Shown in pieces: positions 43,412-52,118 of a DNA stretch of 64,000 nucleotides (positions are counted from its first letter, which is position 1; every line of letters begins with the position of its first letter). Source of the DNA: an uncultured Dorea sp. (lineage in GTDB: Bacteria > Bacillota_A > Clostridia > Lachnospirales > Lachnospiraceae); contig CAJTRM010000013.1 in the NCBI GenBank assembly GCA_910578865.1, forward strand, positions 1 through 64,000, given 5' to 3'. A model generated the notes under the pieces. The model worked only from the letters and a program-made list of their open reading frames with translations. It did no database searches and was not told the DNA's origin. Made by a program: the position numbers and the translations under genes.

Positions 43412-43759
43412 TTATTTTACTAATTCTTTTACTTTAGCCTTCTTACCTACACGCTGTCTTAAGTAGTTCAGTTTCGCTCTTCTTACCTTACCTCTTCTTA
43501 TGACTTCAACCTTTTCAACGTTTGGTGAGTGCAGCGGCCATGTCTTCTCAACACCAACTCCGTTGGATGTCTTTCTGACAGTAAATGTCTCTCTTGTGCT
43601 TCCGCCCTGCCTTTTAAGAACTGTACCCTCAAAAATCTGAACTCTCTCTCTGTTTCCCTCTTTGATCTTACCGTAAACCTTTACGGTATCTCCAACGTGG
43701 AATTCCGGCGCCTTCTCTTTCAACTGGGCAGCCTCAATATTCTTAATAATATCGTTCAT
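43412..43759 (-). CDS. rplS: Ribosomal protein L19
   Basis: This 115-residue 50S protein is located at the 30S-50S interface. Family sequences FHVGDTVKVYGKIKEGNRERVQIFEGTVLKR and GVGVEKTWPLHSPNVEKVEVIRRGKVRRAKLNYLR are visible. AAGGAGG lies 10 bases before ATG 43759. It has its own promoter and a leader of about 75 bases in addition to readthrough from trmD. Confidence 0.97.
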   Translation of the reverse strand: MNDIIKNIEAAQLKEKAPEFHVGDTVKVYGKIKEGNRERVQIFEGTVLKRQGGSTRETFTVRKTSNGVGVEKTWPLHSPNVEKVEVIRRGKVRRAKLNYLRQRVGKKAKVKELVK

Positions 43760-43870
43760 TGTGTGTGACCTCCTTGTTTACTTCGATGTTCTTAATACAA
43801 TTGTACCAGAGGACCATCTGTTTTTCTTCACAACATATAAAATGATAGCATATCTGCCGGAGAAAGGCAA
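43760..43870 (-). promoter_or_regulatory. rplS promoter and leader RNA
   Basis: On the minus strand TTGCCT (43870-43865), 17 bases, TATCAT (43847-43842). The leader from about 43835 contains CAGATGGTCCTCTGG near 43810-43825, at the place where an L19 autoregulatory leader is known in Firmicutes. That identity is a suggestion from position only. Confidence 0.5.
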
Positions 43871-43877
43871 GGTATTT

Positions 43878-44648
43878 TTATAGAATTCCTGCTCGAATTC
43901 TGGCCGCCAGCTCCCTTTCCTCTTCTGTAAGCAGTGCTTTTTTGAGCAGATCCGGGCGGTTTGCTGCTGTGCGTATCACGGACTGTTCTTTTCTCCACTT
44001 CTCAATATTGGCGTGATGCCCCGACAGCAGTACCTCCGGAACTCGTTTTTCATGCCAGATTTCCGGCCTCGAATACTGGGGGTATTCGAGTAAATGATCC
44101 TGAAAACTTTCAAATTCCGCAGACACGTCATTGTGCAGCACCCCGGGCAGAAGCCTTGAGATCGCATCCACCATGATCATGGCCGGAAGCTCTCCGCCGG
44201 TCAGGATATAATCGCCCACCGATACGTAATCCGTCACGATCTCCTCCAGCACACGCTCGTCAATGCCCTCATAGTGCCCGCACAGAAACACCAGATCTTC
44301 CTCCTGCGCAAACTCCTCTGCCATTTCCTGATGAAAAGTCTTTCCCTGAGGAGAGAGATAAATGACCCGGTGCTTCCCCGGCTCCCTGCCGTTTTCCTGC
44401 CGGCGGCAGCTCTCAATCCGTTCCTTCACGGCCTGATAACATTGATATACCGGCTCTGCCTGCATCAGCATCCCTGCTCCTCCGCCATAGGGATAATCAT
44501 CCACACTGTTGTGCTTATTAAAGGCATAATCTCTGATATTGACTGCATCGACAGACAAAAGTCCTTTCTCTACAGCCCGTCCGATAATACTCGTATTCAG
44601 CCCGTCCATAACCATCTCCGGGAACAGTGTCATAATATAAAACCGCAT
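43878..44648 (-). CDS. trmD: tRNA (guanine-N1)-methyltransferase TrmD
   Basis: This 256-residue SPOUT-type enzyme makes m1G37 in tRNAs that read CNN and related codons, preventing frameshifts. The knot region YVSVGDYILTGGELPAMIMVDAISRLLPG and YPQYSRPEIW with VPEVLLSGHH are diagnostic. It lies 18 bases after rimM. Confidence 0.97.
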   Translation of the reverse strand: MRFYIMTLFPEMVMDGLNTSIIGRAVEKGLLSVDAVNIRDYAFNKHNSVDDYPYGGGAGMLMQAEPVYQCYQAVKERIESCRRQENGREPGKHRVIYLSPQGKTFHQEMAEEFAQEEDLVFLCGHYEGIDERVLEEIVTDYVSVGDYILTGGELPAMIMVDAISRLLPGVLHNDVSAEFESFQDHLLEYPQYSRPEIWHEKRVPEVLLSGHHANIEKWRKEQSVIRTAANRPDLLKKALLTEEERELAARIRAGIL

Positions 44649-44666
44649 ACTTTCCTCCTCTGAACC

Positions 44667-45173
44667 TTATACAAGACCGTCAAGCAGATGCACCGTCATC
44701 CTGCGGCCTTTGATATCTACCTCAAGAATACAGTCTTTAATAGCCGGCAGCAAAACCTCCCCGTGCCTGTCACTGTGAATCACATATACATCATTGACCC
44801 CGGTCCGGATCACGTCCTTCAGTGTCCCGAATAATTCTCCGCCGTCTGTGGCCACTGTCATGCCTATCATATCCGCGATAAAATACTCATCCTCTTCAAG
44901 CTCCACGGCTTCCTCTCTTGTAACCAGCAGCGGACACCTCTTATATCTTTCAATATCATTGATATTGTCAATGCCCTTAAACTTCAGAATCACAAACTGT
45001 TTAAAAAACTTTACGCTCTCGATCTCCAAAGGCAGGGGCTCTTTCCCTGTATCAAGAACTACCTTCTTTAATTCTTTAAAACGTTCTGCGTTATCCGTGG
45101 TGGGATACACCTTCACTTCCCCTCGTACTCCGTGGGTCTGTGTGATTACGCCGACCTGCAACATATCTTCCAT
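44667..45173 (-). CDS. rimM: 16S rRNA processing protein RimM
   Basis: This 168-residue 30S maturation factor has an N-terminal RimM domain (QVGVITQTHGVRGEVKVYPTTD) and a C-terminal PRC barrel (DEYFIADMIGMTVATDGGELFGTLKDVI...VLLPAIKDCILEVDIKGRRMTVHLLDGL). It is separated from khpA by a terminator-like hairpin. Confidence 0.95.
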   Translation of the reverse strand: MEDMLQVGVITQTHGVRGEVKVYPTTDNAERFKELKKVVLDTGKEPLPLEIESVKFFKQFVILKFKGIDNINDIERYKRCPLLVTREEAVELEEDEYFIADMIGMTVATDGGELFGTLKDVIRTGVNDVYVIHSDRHGEVLLPAIKDCILEVDIKGRRMTVHLLDGLV

Positions 45174-45193
45174 ACTACTCCAATCCCGTGATA

Positions 45194-45240
45194 TAAAAAC
45201 GAGGGCAGGCCGTCCATTGTCCGGAACCTGTCCCCTTTTT
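45194..45240 (-). terminator. Terminator-like hairpin between khpA and rimM
   Basis: On the minus strand GGGGACAGG (45235-45227) pairs, with one mismatch and one G-T, with CCTGCCCTC (45209-45201), followed by GTTTTT. It would partly uncouple rimM-trmD expression from the upstream ffh-rpsP-khpA genes. The GGGGACAGG end recalls dispersed palindromes of clostridial genomes. Confidence 0.55.
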
Positions 45241-45245
45241 CATAA

Positions 45246-45476
45246 TCAGTCTAAAATATCTACAATCACTTTTTTGTCTTCCTTTGCAGCTGCCGCCTTT
45301 ACAACCGAACGGATTGCTTTTGCAATGCGCCCCTGCTTTCCGATTACCTTTCCCATATCAGAATCTGCAACACGTACTTCCAGGACCGTAGCTTTCCTGT
45401 CCTCACGCTCGGTCACGACAACACTTTCCGGATCATCCACCAAAGCTTTTGCAATTACCTCTACCAGCTCTTTCAT
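45246..45476 (-). CDS. khpA: KH-domain RNA-binding protein KhpA (YlqC)
   Basis: A 76-residue single KH domain with the GxxG loop in VIGKQGRIAKAIRSVVKAAAAKEDKK. KhpA acts with KhpB in RNA binding and envelope regulation in Firmicutes. It lies between rpsP and rimM, its conserved place. Confidence 0.95.
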   Translation of the reverse strand: MKELVEVIAKALVDDPESVVVTEREDRKATVLEVRVADSDMGKVIGKQGRIAKAIRSVVKAAAAKEDKKVIVDILD

Positions 45477-45499
45477 ATTTGCACACCCCCGGCCAAATC

Positions 45500-45745
45500 T
45501 TATTTTTCAATGCCAGCTGCTTTGAAAATCTTGCTGACCGTCTCTGTCGGCTGTGCACCTGTGTTCAGCCATTTTTTAGCCGCCTCTTCGTCAACTGAGA
45601 TAGCGCTTGGCTCACGGTTCGGATCGTATGTTCCGATCTCATCGATGAATTTACCATCTCTCGGAGATCTGGAATCTGCCACAACGATTCTATAGAAAGG
45701 TGCCTTCTTCTGCCCCATTCTTCTTAATCTGATCTTTACTGCCAT
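45500..45745 (-). CDS. rpsP: Ribosomal protein S16
   Basis: 81 residues; MAVKIRLRRMGQKKAPFYRIVVADSRSPRDGKFIDEIGTYDPN is diagnostic of S16, an early assembly protein of the 30S subunit. It follows ffh after 62 bases. Confidence 0.98.
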   Translation of the reverse strand: MAVKIRLRRMGQKKAPFYRIVVADSRSPRDGKFIDEIGTYDPNREPSAISVDEEAAKKWLNTGAQPTETVSKIFKAAGIEK

Positions 45746-45807
45746 TTCATTTCACCTCCACATAATTTGTCTGTTTATATAATGCGCTCATATGCGCCTT
45801 ATACCAT

Positions 45808-47154
45808 CTAAAACGGCATTCGGAATCTGTTTCTCTTGCCGCCTCTTCCCATCATCTTCATCATCTTTTTCATCTCATTGAACTGTTTCACCATGCGGTT
45901 GACCTCACTGATGTCAACGCCGGCGCCTCTTGCGATCCGATGCTTTCTGGACGGATTCAGAAGATCCGGGTTCTGTCTTTCTTCCACAGTCATAGAATAG
46001 ATGATGGCCTCCATCCGGCCCATCTTCTTCTCAGCTTCAGCCGCCTGCGCTTCGTCGATCCCCTTCATCTTTCCCATGCCGCCGAGGCCCGGCATCATAC
46101 CCATGATACTGCTTAAGCCCCCCATGTTTCTCATCTGCTTTACACTTTCGAGATAATCTTCAAAATCAAACTGCGCCTTCTTAAACTTCTGGCTCATCTG
46201 CTTTGCTTTTTCTTCGTCAATCTGCGCCTCGGCCTTTTCGATCAGAGTGAGCACATCACCCATGCCCAGAATGCGGGAAGCCATGCGGTCCGGATGAAAC
46301 TGCTCCAGATCGGAAAGCTTCTCCCCCATACCTGCATACAGAATCGGCTTTCCTGTCACAGCCTTGACGGACAATGCCGCACCGCCTCTGGTGTCGCCGT
46401 CCAGCTTTGTTACGATCACGCCGTCTACACCGACCTTCTCGTTAAAGTCTTTCGCCACATTGACTGCATCCTGCCCGGTCATGGCGTCTATGACCAGAAT
46501 CGTCTGATGTACGGAAACGGTTTCTTTAATTTCCTGAAGCTCAGCCATCATATCTTCATCAATATGAAGACGGCCGGCCGTATCCAGGATCACCAGATTA
46601 TTTCCGTTCTTCTGTGCATGCTCAAGAGCCGCCTTTGCAATATTGGAAGGCTTATGGCCATCCCCCATGGCAAATACTTCTACCCCCTGCTTCTCCCCGT
46701 TCACCTGCAGCTGCTTAATAGCGGCAGGCCGGTAGACATCGCATGCAACCAGAAGAGGCTTTTTGCCTTTTAATTTATATTTTCCCGCAAGTTTCGCGGT
46801 AGTGGTTGTCTTACCTGCACCCTGAAGCCCGGCCATCATAATGACAGTAACGGCACTTCCCGGCTGAAGCCTGATCTCTGTCGTCTCAGAGCCCATAAGC
46901 TTTACCAGTTCTTCATTCACGATCTTGATCACCATCTGTCCGGGGTTCAGACCGTTCATGACATCCTGCCCGATAGCTCTCTCCTGGACATTTTTAATAA
47001 AATCCTTTACAACCTTGAAGTTGACATCGGCAGCCAGAAGCGCACGTTTAATCTCTTTCAGTGCTTCTTTTACGTCGTCTTCTGTGAGGCGTCCTTTGCT
47101 CCGCAGGCTTTTAAACACATTTTGAAGTTTTTCTGTCAAGCTGTCAAATGCCAT
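45808..47154 (-). CDS. ffh: Signal recognition particle protein Ffh
   Basis: This 448-residue SRP54 homologue binds 4.5S/SRP RNA and signal sequences. N and G domains show GLQGAGKTTTTAKLAGKYK (P-loop), DTAGRLHID and TKLDGDTRGGAALS. The Met-rich M domain starts near residue 330 (GGLSSIMGMMPGLGGMGKMKG) and ends KKMMKMMGRGGKRNRFRMPF. The ylxM stop is one base upstream, so the genes are coupled. Confidence 0.98.
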   Translation of the reverse strand: MAFDSLTEKLQNVFKSLRSKGRLTEDDVKEALKEIKRALLAADVNFKVVKDFIKNVQERAIGQDVMNGLNPGQMVIKIVNEELVKLMGSETTEIRLQPGSAVTVIMMAGLQGAGKTTTTAKLAGKYKLKGKKPLLVACDVYRPAAIKQLQVNGEKQGVEVFAMGDGHKPSNIAKAALEHAQKNGNNLVILDTAGRLHIDEDMMAELQEIKETVSVHQTILVIDAMTGQDAVNVAKDFNEKVGVDGVIVTKLDGDTRGGAALSVKAVTGKPILYAGMGEKLSDLEQFHPDRMASRILGMGDVLTLIEKAEAQIDEEKAKQMSQKFKKAQFDFEDYLESVKQMRNMGGLSSIMGMMPGLGGMGKMKGIDEAQAAEAEKKMGRMEAIIYSMTVEERQNPDLLNPSRKHRIARGAGVDISEVNRMVKQFNEMKKMMKMMGRGGKRNRFRMPF

Positions 47155-47155
47155 T

Positions 47156-47506
47156 CTATAACTCCTCTATAATCCCGTCCGATATCCTCCGGATCTTTTC
47201 TATCATCTCTCCGGCAGGCGGCACTGAATTTTCATATTCATCCAGCAGAGCACCGATTTTACGAATCTGTTCTTTTATGTTCAAAAACTTCTCTACCAGA
47301 TGCAGCCTGGCTTCATACCCCTCAAGTGTCTTCTGACACCTCTTTACCATATCATGCACTCCCTGCCTGCTGATGCCTGCATCCTGTGCAATCTCGCTGA
47401 GGGATAAATCCTCCAGAACAAACTGCTCATAGATTTCCTTCTGGTGATCATTCAAAAGTTCTCCGTAAAAATCATATAACAGAGCTTGTTTTAATATCTC
47501 GTTCAT
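47156..47506 (-). CDS. ylxM: YlxM-type HTH protein, SRP-associated
   Basis: This 116-residue protein starts MNEILKQALLYDFYGELLNDHQKEIYEQFVLEDLSLSEIAQDAGISRQGVHDMVKRC, a sigma-70 region 4-like HTH. YlxM homologues act with Ffh and are always next to ffh. ATG 47506 follows AAAGGTG; a longer frame has no site. It heads the cluster transcribed toward rplS. Confidence 0.93.
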   Translation of the reverse strand: MNEILKQALLYDFYGELLNDHQKEIYEQFVLEDLSLSEIAQDAGISRQGVHDMVKRCQKTLEGYEARLHLVEKFLNIKEQIRKIGALLDEYENSVPPAGEMIEKIRRISDGIIEEL

Positions 47507-47579
47507 TTTTATCACCTTTGTTATCTTACTCGTTTCATCCTGTAATGTCAAGTATTTTTTCTTGACACTTGCACAATTT

Positions 47580-48464
47580 TTATTCCAGCAGGCCATCCAC
47601 CCGGAGCGCGCCCCATCCGTTCATTTTTCCGTCCGCTATCCTCCTGCTGGTCTGCCGCAGCTTCAATTTTAATTCCACATTACTCATATCCGGATATTTG
47701 GACAGCAGCAGGGCCATGGCGCCGGACACAACCGGGGTTGCCATAGAGGTACCGCTTTTGACCGTATAAGGTTTTGTACTTTTATCAAATCTGTAATTAC
47801 AGGAAATAATGCGGCTTCCCGGAGCCAATACATCCGGCTTCACAACACAGCTCCCCGTAGGCCCTTCTCCGGAACAGCAGAATCCCTTTTTCTCATCCGA
47901 CAGCGCCCCGACTGTAATGACCTTTCTGCTTGTTCCCGGAATAGCGATCGTTCCTCTGCCCGGACCGAAATTCCCTGCCGACACAATGATCACAAGACCT
48001 GCATCCCACAGCTCCTCCACCCTCTGTATGATCCGCACTTCCTTCTCCCGGTTGATGCCCTCCCTCGCCCCCACAGAGATGTTGACGATCCGTATCCCAT
48101 ATTTCCTCCAGTTTTTTTTCAGCCAGTCCACGGCTTCCGAAATCTGGTCCACACTGCCTTCTCCCTTTTGATCCAGCATTTTTACAATGATCAGCTCCGC
48201 CTCAGGAGCCATCCCGGCCAGCACTCCGCCCGACATACGCCCGCTGCCTGCAAGAATCCCTGCCACATGAGTTCCATGTCCACTGTCATCATACGGCAGA
48301 TTCCTGTGGTTGATGCAGTCCTTAAACATCCGTACTCTTCCGCGGAAATCGGGATGAGGGGCAAGCCCTGTATCCAGGACCGCCACGCCTACATCCTTTC
48401 CCGTACATCTTTTATTTCTTGTATCGCCGCACCAATACCCAATCGTTTCCTTTACTTTGTCCAT
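47580..48464 (-). CDS. Subtilisin-like serine protease (S8), no signal peptide
   Basis: A compact 294-residue S8 peptidase with the triad D31 (VAVLDTGLAPH), H63 (DDSGHGTHVAGI) and S240 (GTSMATPVVSGAMALL). No signal sequence or propeptide is present, so it is either intracellular, like the ISP/AprX group, or released by other means. An N-terminal Cys pair and the Cys-rich tract FCCSGEGPTGSC are unusual for subtilases. It is transcribed in the same direction just upstream of ylxM but has a 73-base gap. Confidence 0.9.
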   Translation of the reverse strand: MDKVKETIGYWCGDTRNKRCTGKDVGVAVLDTGLAPHPDFRGRVRMFKDCINHRNLPYDDSGHGTHVAGILAGSGRMSGGVLAGMAPEAELIIVKMLDQKGEGSVDQISEAVDWLKKNWRKYGIRIVNISVGAREGINREKEVRIIQRVEELWDAGLVIIVSAGNFGPGRGTIAIPGTSRKVITVGALSDEKKGFCCSGEGPTGSCVVKPDVLAPGSRIISCNYRFDKSTKPYTVKSGTSMATPVVSGAMALLLSKYPDMSNVELKLKLRQTSRRIADGKMNGWGALRVDGLLE

Positions 48465-48601
48465 AGCAAAACTTCCTTTTTAATTTAGAATATTCTCTGC
48501 TGCTTTTCCTGACACCTGAAACGAGAAATCCATCTATCCTGCAATTCAATTTGGGGCAAATTGTCAATCCTTCGCAATTCCCTGAAAAAATAAATTTCAA
48601 A

Positions 48602-48630
48602 TTGATTTCTCTTCTGATTTATCGTAAGAT
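48602..48630 (+). promoter_or_regulatory. Promoter of the J-domain gene
   Basis: TTGATT (48602-48607), 17 bases, TAAGAT (48625-48630), with AGGGGAGG before ATG 48657. Confidence 0.65.
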
Positions 48631-48656
48631 AAGTATGTTAATAAGGGGAGGATATC

Positions 48657-49292
48657 ATGGATAATAAGAATTATTATGACATACTTGGGGTTTCCGTCAA
48701 AGCATCGGCGGAGGAAATCACTGCAGCCAAAAACACACTGGCCAAGCAGTATCATCCGGACGTCAACTTAAAAGACGGCATCGATACTACCGAGCAGATG
48801 CAGCAGATCCTGGAAGCCTATCATGTCCTGTCAGATCCGGCCAGACGCGCCGATTACGACCGTGAAATCACAGGAAGGACAGCTGTCATGCAGACATTTG
48901 ACCTTCACAATATGGAAGAGACACAAGTTAATAACGAGGAAGGGTTTGTTGTGTACTGGAAAGCCTCCAATGAACTTTATGATATTATTCTGGAAAGCGA
49001 TACACTCTTTGGACAGAAAGAAGCAAAAAGCCGTCTTGTCACTCTTGCCATGCAGGCACTGAAGCCTATCATTACTCTTCGGGACGCCCAGATCCCGGAA
49101 AAATACTGGCACCCTGACATTATGAACTGGCTCCTTTTTACTTCCTATAAGAACAAGAACTTTTCCACACCATACCTGCTCTCTCTTTACGATGAGCACA
49201 CGAAAAAAACTACATCTGTTATGGACAGGATGAAGCTTCAGAACAGAGCCATGCGATATCAGCATTCTGTAAAAAAACTAATGAAATATTAA
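48657..49292 (+). CDS. J-domain protein (DnaJ-like co-chaperone, unknown partner)
   Basis: This 211-residue protein has an N-terminal J domain, about residues 4-70, with the essential H33-P-D35 (AKQYHPDVNL) and SDPARRADYD. There is no Gly/Phe or zinc-finger region. The rest (about 80-211) is mostly helical with no recognised family (NEEGFVVYWKASNELYDIILES; IPEKYWHPDIMNWLLFTSYK). It probably recruits DnaK for a specific job. It is monocistronic and divergent from the subtilase. Confidence 0.85.
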   Translation: MDNKNYYDILGVSVKASAEEITAAKNTLAKQYHPDVNLKDGIDTTEQMQQILEAYHVLSDPARRADYDREITGRTAVMQTFDLHNMEETQVNNEEGFVVYWKASNELYDIILESDTLFGQKEAKSRLVTLAMQALKPIITLRDAQIPEKYWHPDIMNWLLFTSYKNKNFSTPYLLSLYDEHTKKTTSVMDRMKLQNRAMRYQHSVKKLMKY

Positions 49293-49364
49293 GCAAACCG
49301 TTTCACACATCCACACCCCTCGCATATTATGTTACTGTAAATAACCTATATGGAGGATTTAAAC

Positions 49365-49607
49365 ATGAGTGATTTAAGTGCTACAAACTGTGGATGTGGC
49401 TGTGATGCAGCTGAAAGATTTGGCGGAGAATGTGGATGCGGCAACAACAGCTGTCTGTGGATCATTTTACTTCTCTGCTGCTGTGGCGGTTTCGGAAGCG
49501 GCCACGGTGGATGCGGCGGATGCGGAAACGACAGCTGCCTGTGGATCATCTTGCTCCTCTGCTGCTGTGGCGGCGGAAACTTCTTCGGTGGCAACGGCTG
49601 CTGCTAA
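49365..49607 (+). CDS. Small Cys/Gly-rich protein with duplicated CLWIILLLCCCGG motif
   Basis: This 80-residue protein starts at ATG 49365 after GGAGG (8 bases). Composition is extreme: about 16 Cys and over 25 Gly. The motif GNxSCLWIILLLCCCGG is present twice, so it has two short hydrophobic segments each followed by CCC. Similar proteins occur in Clostridia under the label 'high-cysteine HCB protein'; a role in the spore coat or membrane is suggested by analogy with YjcZ-type Gly-rich proteins, not shown. The gene is monocistronic with its own terminator. Confidence 0.75.
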   Translation: MSDLSATNCGCGCDAAERFGGECGCGNNSCLWIILLLCCCGGFGSGHGGCGGCGNDSCLWIILLLCCCGGGNFFGGNGCC

Positions 49608-49621
49608 TCACTGAATTTTAT

Positions 49622-49653
49622 AAGGGGATGTCGGCACGATCCGACATCCCCTT
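49622..49653. terminator. Terminator after the Cys-rich gene
   Basis: GGGGATGTCGG (49624-49634) pairs with CCGACATCCCC (49641-49651), then TTATTTTTA on the plus strand. AAGG outside also pairs with CCTT, so the opposite gene can use it too. Confidence 0.85.
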
Positions 49654-49664
49654 ATTTTTATTGA

Positions 49665-51647
49665 CTAATGATTTGTATAGGTAAAATGCATATAATCTTT
49701 GGTTGTTTTCCAGTCTCCGCCCCAGTAAAAGCCATGATTTTTCCAGATTTGAACCACCCTTGAAGTCACGGAATACGGATCTTTTCCGGGACGGTAGCTC
49801 CCTGCCGTCACTCCGATCATAGGATTTGAATTCCAGTTTAAATCTACCACGCAGCCATAACTATGATGGGACCGGCTGGAGCCGGATGCCATATTACGCC
49901 AGTTATACGCTGCAGTATCACTTTTACGCACCGGGAATCCGATAGCCTTCAGTTCGTTGAACACCGCCGTGATCTCACGTACGAGTTTTTTATGTATCGT
50001 CAATTGTATCGTACTTGATTTACCATTTTCATCAATAACCGGAACTTTAATTGTAGTCAGATACAACTGCATCTGAACCGGCGTAACCGGAAGACCGGCG
50101 GGGAAAAGCCACTTCAGTCTGGAACTTCCACTTGCAATTTTGCCCATTTTCCCGTCTGAGCCCATCTGATAACCGTCTACGATTGTATTTACTGCTAACG
50201 CATTTGTGTCCGGATAAAAATAGTACCAGTCCCCGCCTACTCTTTGCCAGCCGGACCTAGCGCTTCCATCTGTCCCCAGATAATACCACTTACCGTTTAA
50301 CTTAAGCCATCCGGTTGACATTCTTCCGCTTTTATCAAAATAGTACCACAAACTCCCGATCTTCTGCCATCCTCCGTATATCATCAAACCCGGATTACCG
50401 GCATTGGATCCATCCAGATAATACCACTTACCCCCGATCTTCTGCCACCCGGTCAGCATAGCACCTCCTCCGCCTGCATAGTACCACCCTTCCGGATACC
50501 GGACCCAGCCGGTCAGCATAGCTCCGCTTCCGTTAAAGAAATACGTCGCATTTCCAATCTTATAACGGCCATTTGAGATCATCAGACCCGGATTCTCATT
50601 ATTGGATCCATCCAGATAATACCACTTACCCCCGATCTTCTGCCACCCGGTCAGCATAGCACCTCCTCCGCCTGCATAGTACCACCCTTCCGGATACCGG
50701 ACCCAGCCGGTCAGCATAACTCCGCTTCCGTTAAAGAAATACGTCGCATTTCCAATCTTATAACGGCCATTTGAGATCATCAGACCCGGGTTCTCATTAT
50801 TGGATCCATCCAGATAATACCACTTACCCCCGATCTTCTGCCACCCGGTCAGCATAGCACCTCCTCCGCCTGCATAGTACCACCCTTCCGGATACCGGAC
50901 CCAGCCGGTCAGCATAACTCCGCTTCCGTTAAAGAAATACGTTGCATTCCCAAGCTCATAACGGCAATTTGAAATCATCAGGCCAGGATTCTCGTCATTG
51001 GACGCATCCAGATAATACCACTTACCATCAATCTTCCGCCACCCGGTGACCATAATTCCGTTGCCGTCTGCAAAGTACCAGCCTTCCTGCCTTTTCACCC
51101 AGCCGGTCAGCATAACTCCATCCGTGTTAAAAAAATAAGTTTTCTGTCCTATTTCAAGCTTACAGTCAGCAGCCATCGCGTATGGATACTGTGCATTATC
51201 TTTATCAAAATAATACCATTTATTTTCCCAATATAGCCAGCCCGGCTGTTTATTCCCCTGATTGTCATAAAAATACCAGTTTTTCTCTGTCTGATCAAAA
51301 TACCAGCCGTAAGGTCTCCCTGAATGTCCCTGCACATCGGCTGATCCATCCGAACCTGTATCCCTGCTTTCCGGCGGATAATGATTCATATTTGCTGTCG
51401 GGTTTCCCTCGTCCGATACTTCCCTCTCTTTATCTTCAGAATCCTGAACCACATTTTCCTGCCCCGTCACCGAATCTATATCATCCACCTTTTCATTATC
51501 GTCCGATTCATTATCAGGTTTCTGTATATCCTCCATGTTCTCATCTGAGTTCTGCGGAACATCTTCAACCGCGTAAACGACAGTTGAACTCAACAATGTA
51601 AATGATAACAAAAAAGCCAGTAATGATAAAATCCCCTTTTTCTTCAC
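49665..51647 (-). CDS. Secreted cell wall-binding D-Ala-D-Ala carboxypeptidase (M15) with choline-binding-type repeats
   Basis: This 660-residue protein has a signal peptide (LSLLAFLLSFTLLSSTVVYA) and an acidic linker to about residue 110. About 15 CW-binding repeats (GWYYxxGxGxMxTGW...KWYYLD) run to about residue 510. The C-terminal peptidase domain carries SHHSYGCVVDLN (zinc ligands) and KDYMHFTY, as in M15/VanY carboxypeptidases that trim peptidoglycan stem peptides. The repeats should anchor the enzyme to teichoic acid or polysaccharide; choline dependence is not implied. Three consecutive 198-bp units are almost identical at DNA level. Confidence 0.9.
   Translation of the reverse strand: MKKKGILSLLAFLLSFTLLSSTVVYAVEDVPQNSDENMEDIQKPDNESDDNEKVDDIDSVTGQENVVQDSEDKEREVSDEGNPTANMNHYPPESRDTGSDGSADVQGHSGRPYGWYFDQTEKNWYFYDNQGNKQPGWLYWENKWYYFDKDNAQYPYAMAADCKLEIGQKTYFFNTDGVMLTGWVKRQEGWYFADGNGIMVTGWRKIDGKWYYLDASNDENPGLMISNCRYELGNATYFFNGSGVMLTGWVRYPEGWYYAGGGGAMLTGWQKIGGKWYYLDGSNNENPGLMISNGRYKIGNATYFFNGSGVMLTGWVRYPEGWYYAGGGGAMLTGWQKIGGKWYYLDGSNNENPGLMISNGRYKIGNATYFFNGSGAMLTGWVRYPEGWYYAGGGGAMLTGWQKIGGKWYYLDGSNAGNPGLMIYGGWQKIGSLWYYFDKSGRMSTGWLKLNGKWYYLGTDGSARSGWQRVGGDWYYFYPDTNALAVNTIVDGYQMGSDGKMGKIASGSSRLKWLFPAGLPVTPVQMQLYLTTIKVPVIDENGKSSTIQLTIHKKLVREITAVFNELKAIGFPVRKSDTAAYNWRNMASGSSRSHHSYGCVVDLNWNSNPMIGVTAGSYRPGKDPYSVTSRVVQIWKNHGFYWGGDWKTTKDYMHFTYTNH
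50400..50996 (-). repeat. Three tandem, near-identical 198-bp repeats within the carboxypeptidase gene
   Basis: The string beginning GCACCTCCTCCGCC recurs at 50461, 50659 and 50857, exactly 198 bp (66 codons) apart. Only a few substitutions separate the copies. Each unit encodes three CW-binding repeats. The high identity points to recent unequal recombination or gene conversion, so copy number may vary between strains or be misassembled. Confidence 0.9.
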
Positions 51648-51841
51648 CGCTTCTTCAACTCCCTTCTCTTATGTTGTTCCTATTATCCTGTTGCTTCATA
51701 ATAATAACACGTATCTCCGGTTATTTTCCAGGTATTTTATACCATTTTTACAACATTTATCCTAACAGCCTGTAAAACTTTCATAACAAAATGCTGAAAA
51801 TCTATAAAAGCATTTTCAGCATTTTGCGAAATATAAATACT

Positions 51842-51997
51842 CTACTGATTTTTCCTTATATTGCTGCCGGTTTCCCTGTACGTGTTTTCTGTCTTATCTT
51901 TTTTACTTTTCTTTTCCTGATCCATACGTTTTCCGAGCATACACTCCTCATCGATCTCATAAACTGCGTTTCCGTCAATGATTAATGTTCTGTTCAT
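51842..51997 (-). CDS. Small conserved-looking protein, 51 aa, unknown function
   Basis: It starts at ATG 51997 (MNRTLIIDGNAVYEIDEECMLGKRM), 3-8 bases after GAAAGGAGAG. The N-terminal 25 residues look folded; the C-terminal half is a highly charged Lys/Glu tail (DQEKKSKKDKTENTYRETG). I recall similar 'MNRTLIIDGNAVYEID' small proteins in other Clostridia, but no function. It lies between the carboxypeptidase and the divergent 52119 operon. Confidence 0.6.
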   Translation of the reverse strand: MNRTLIIDGNAVYEIDEECMLGKRMDQEKKSKKDKTENTYRETGSNIRKNQ

Positions 51998-52118
51998 CCT
52001 GATCTCTCCTTTCTCCTTCCCTATCAATATATGGGAAATCCTGCATTTAGTTTTCCCAGCCTTCATAAAATCCATGCCGGAATCATATATATTTACAACG
52101 TTAACTTAAGGAGTGCCT

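Noticed and set aside
50400..50996. CRISPR-like tandem repeats
   Set aside because: The 198-bp units are coding, contiguous and encode cell wall-binding modules; there are no spacers.
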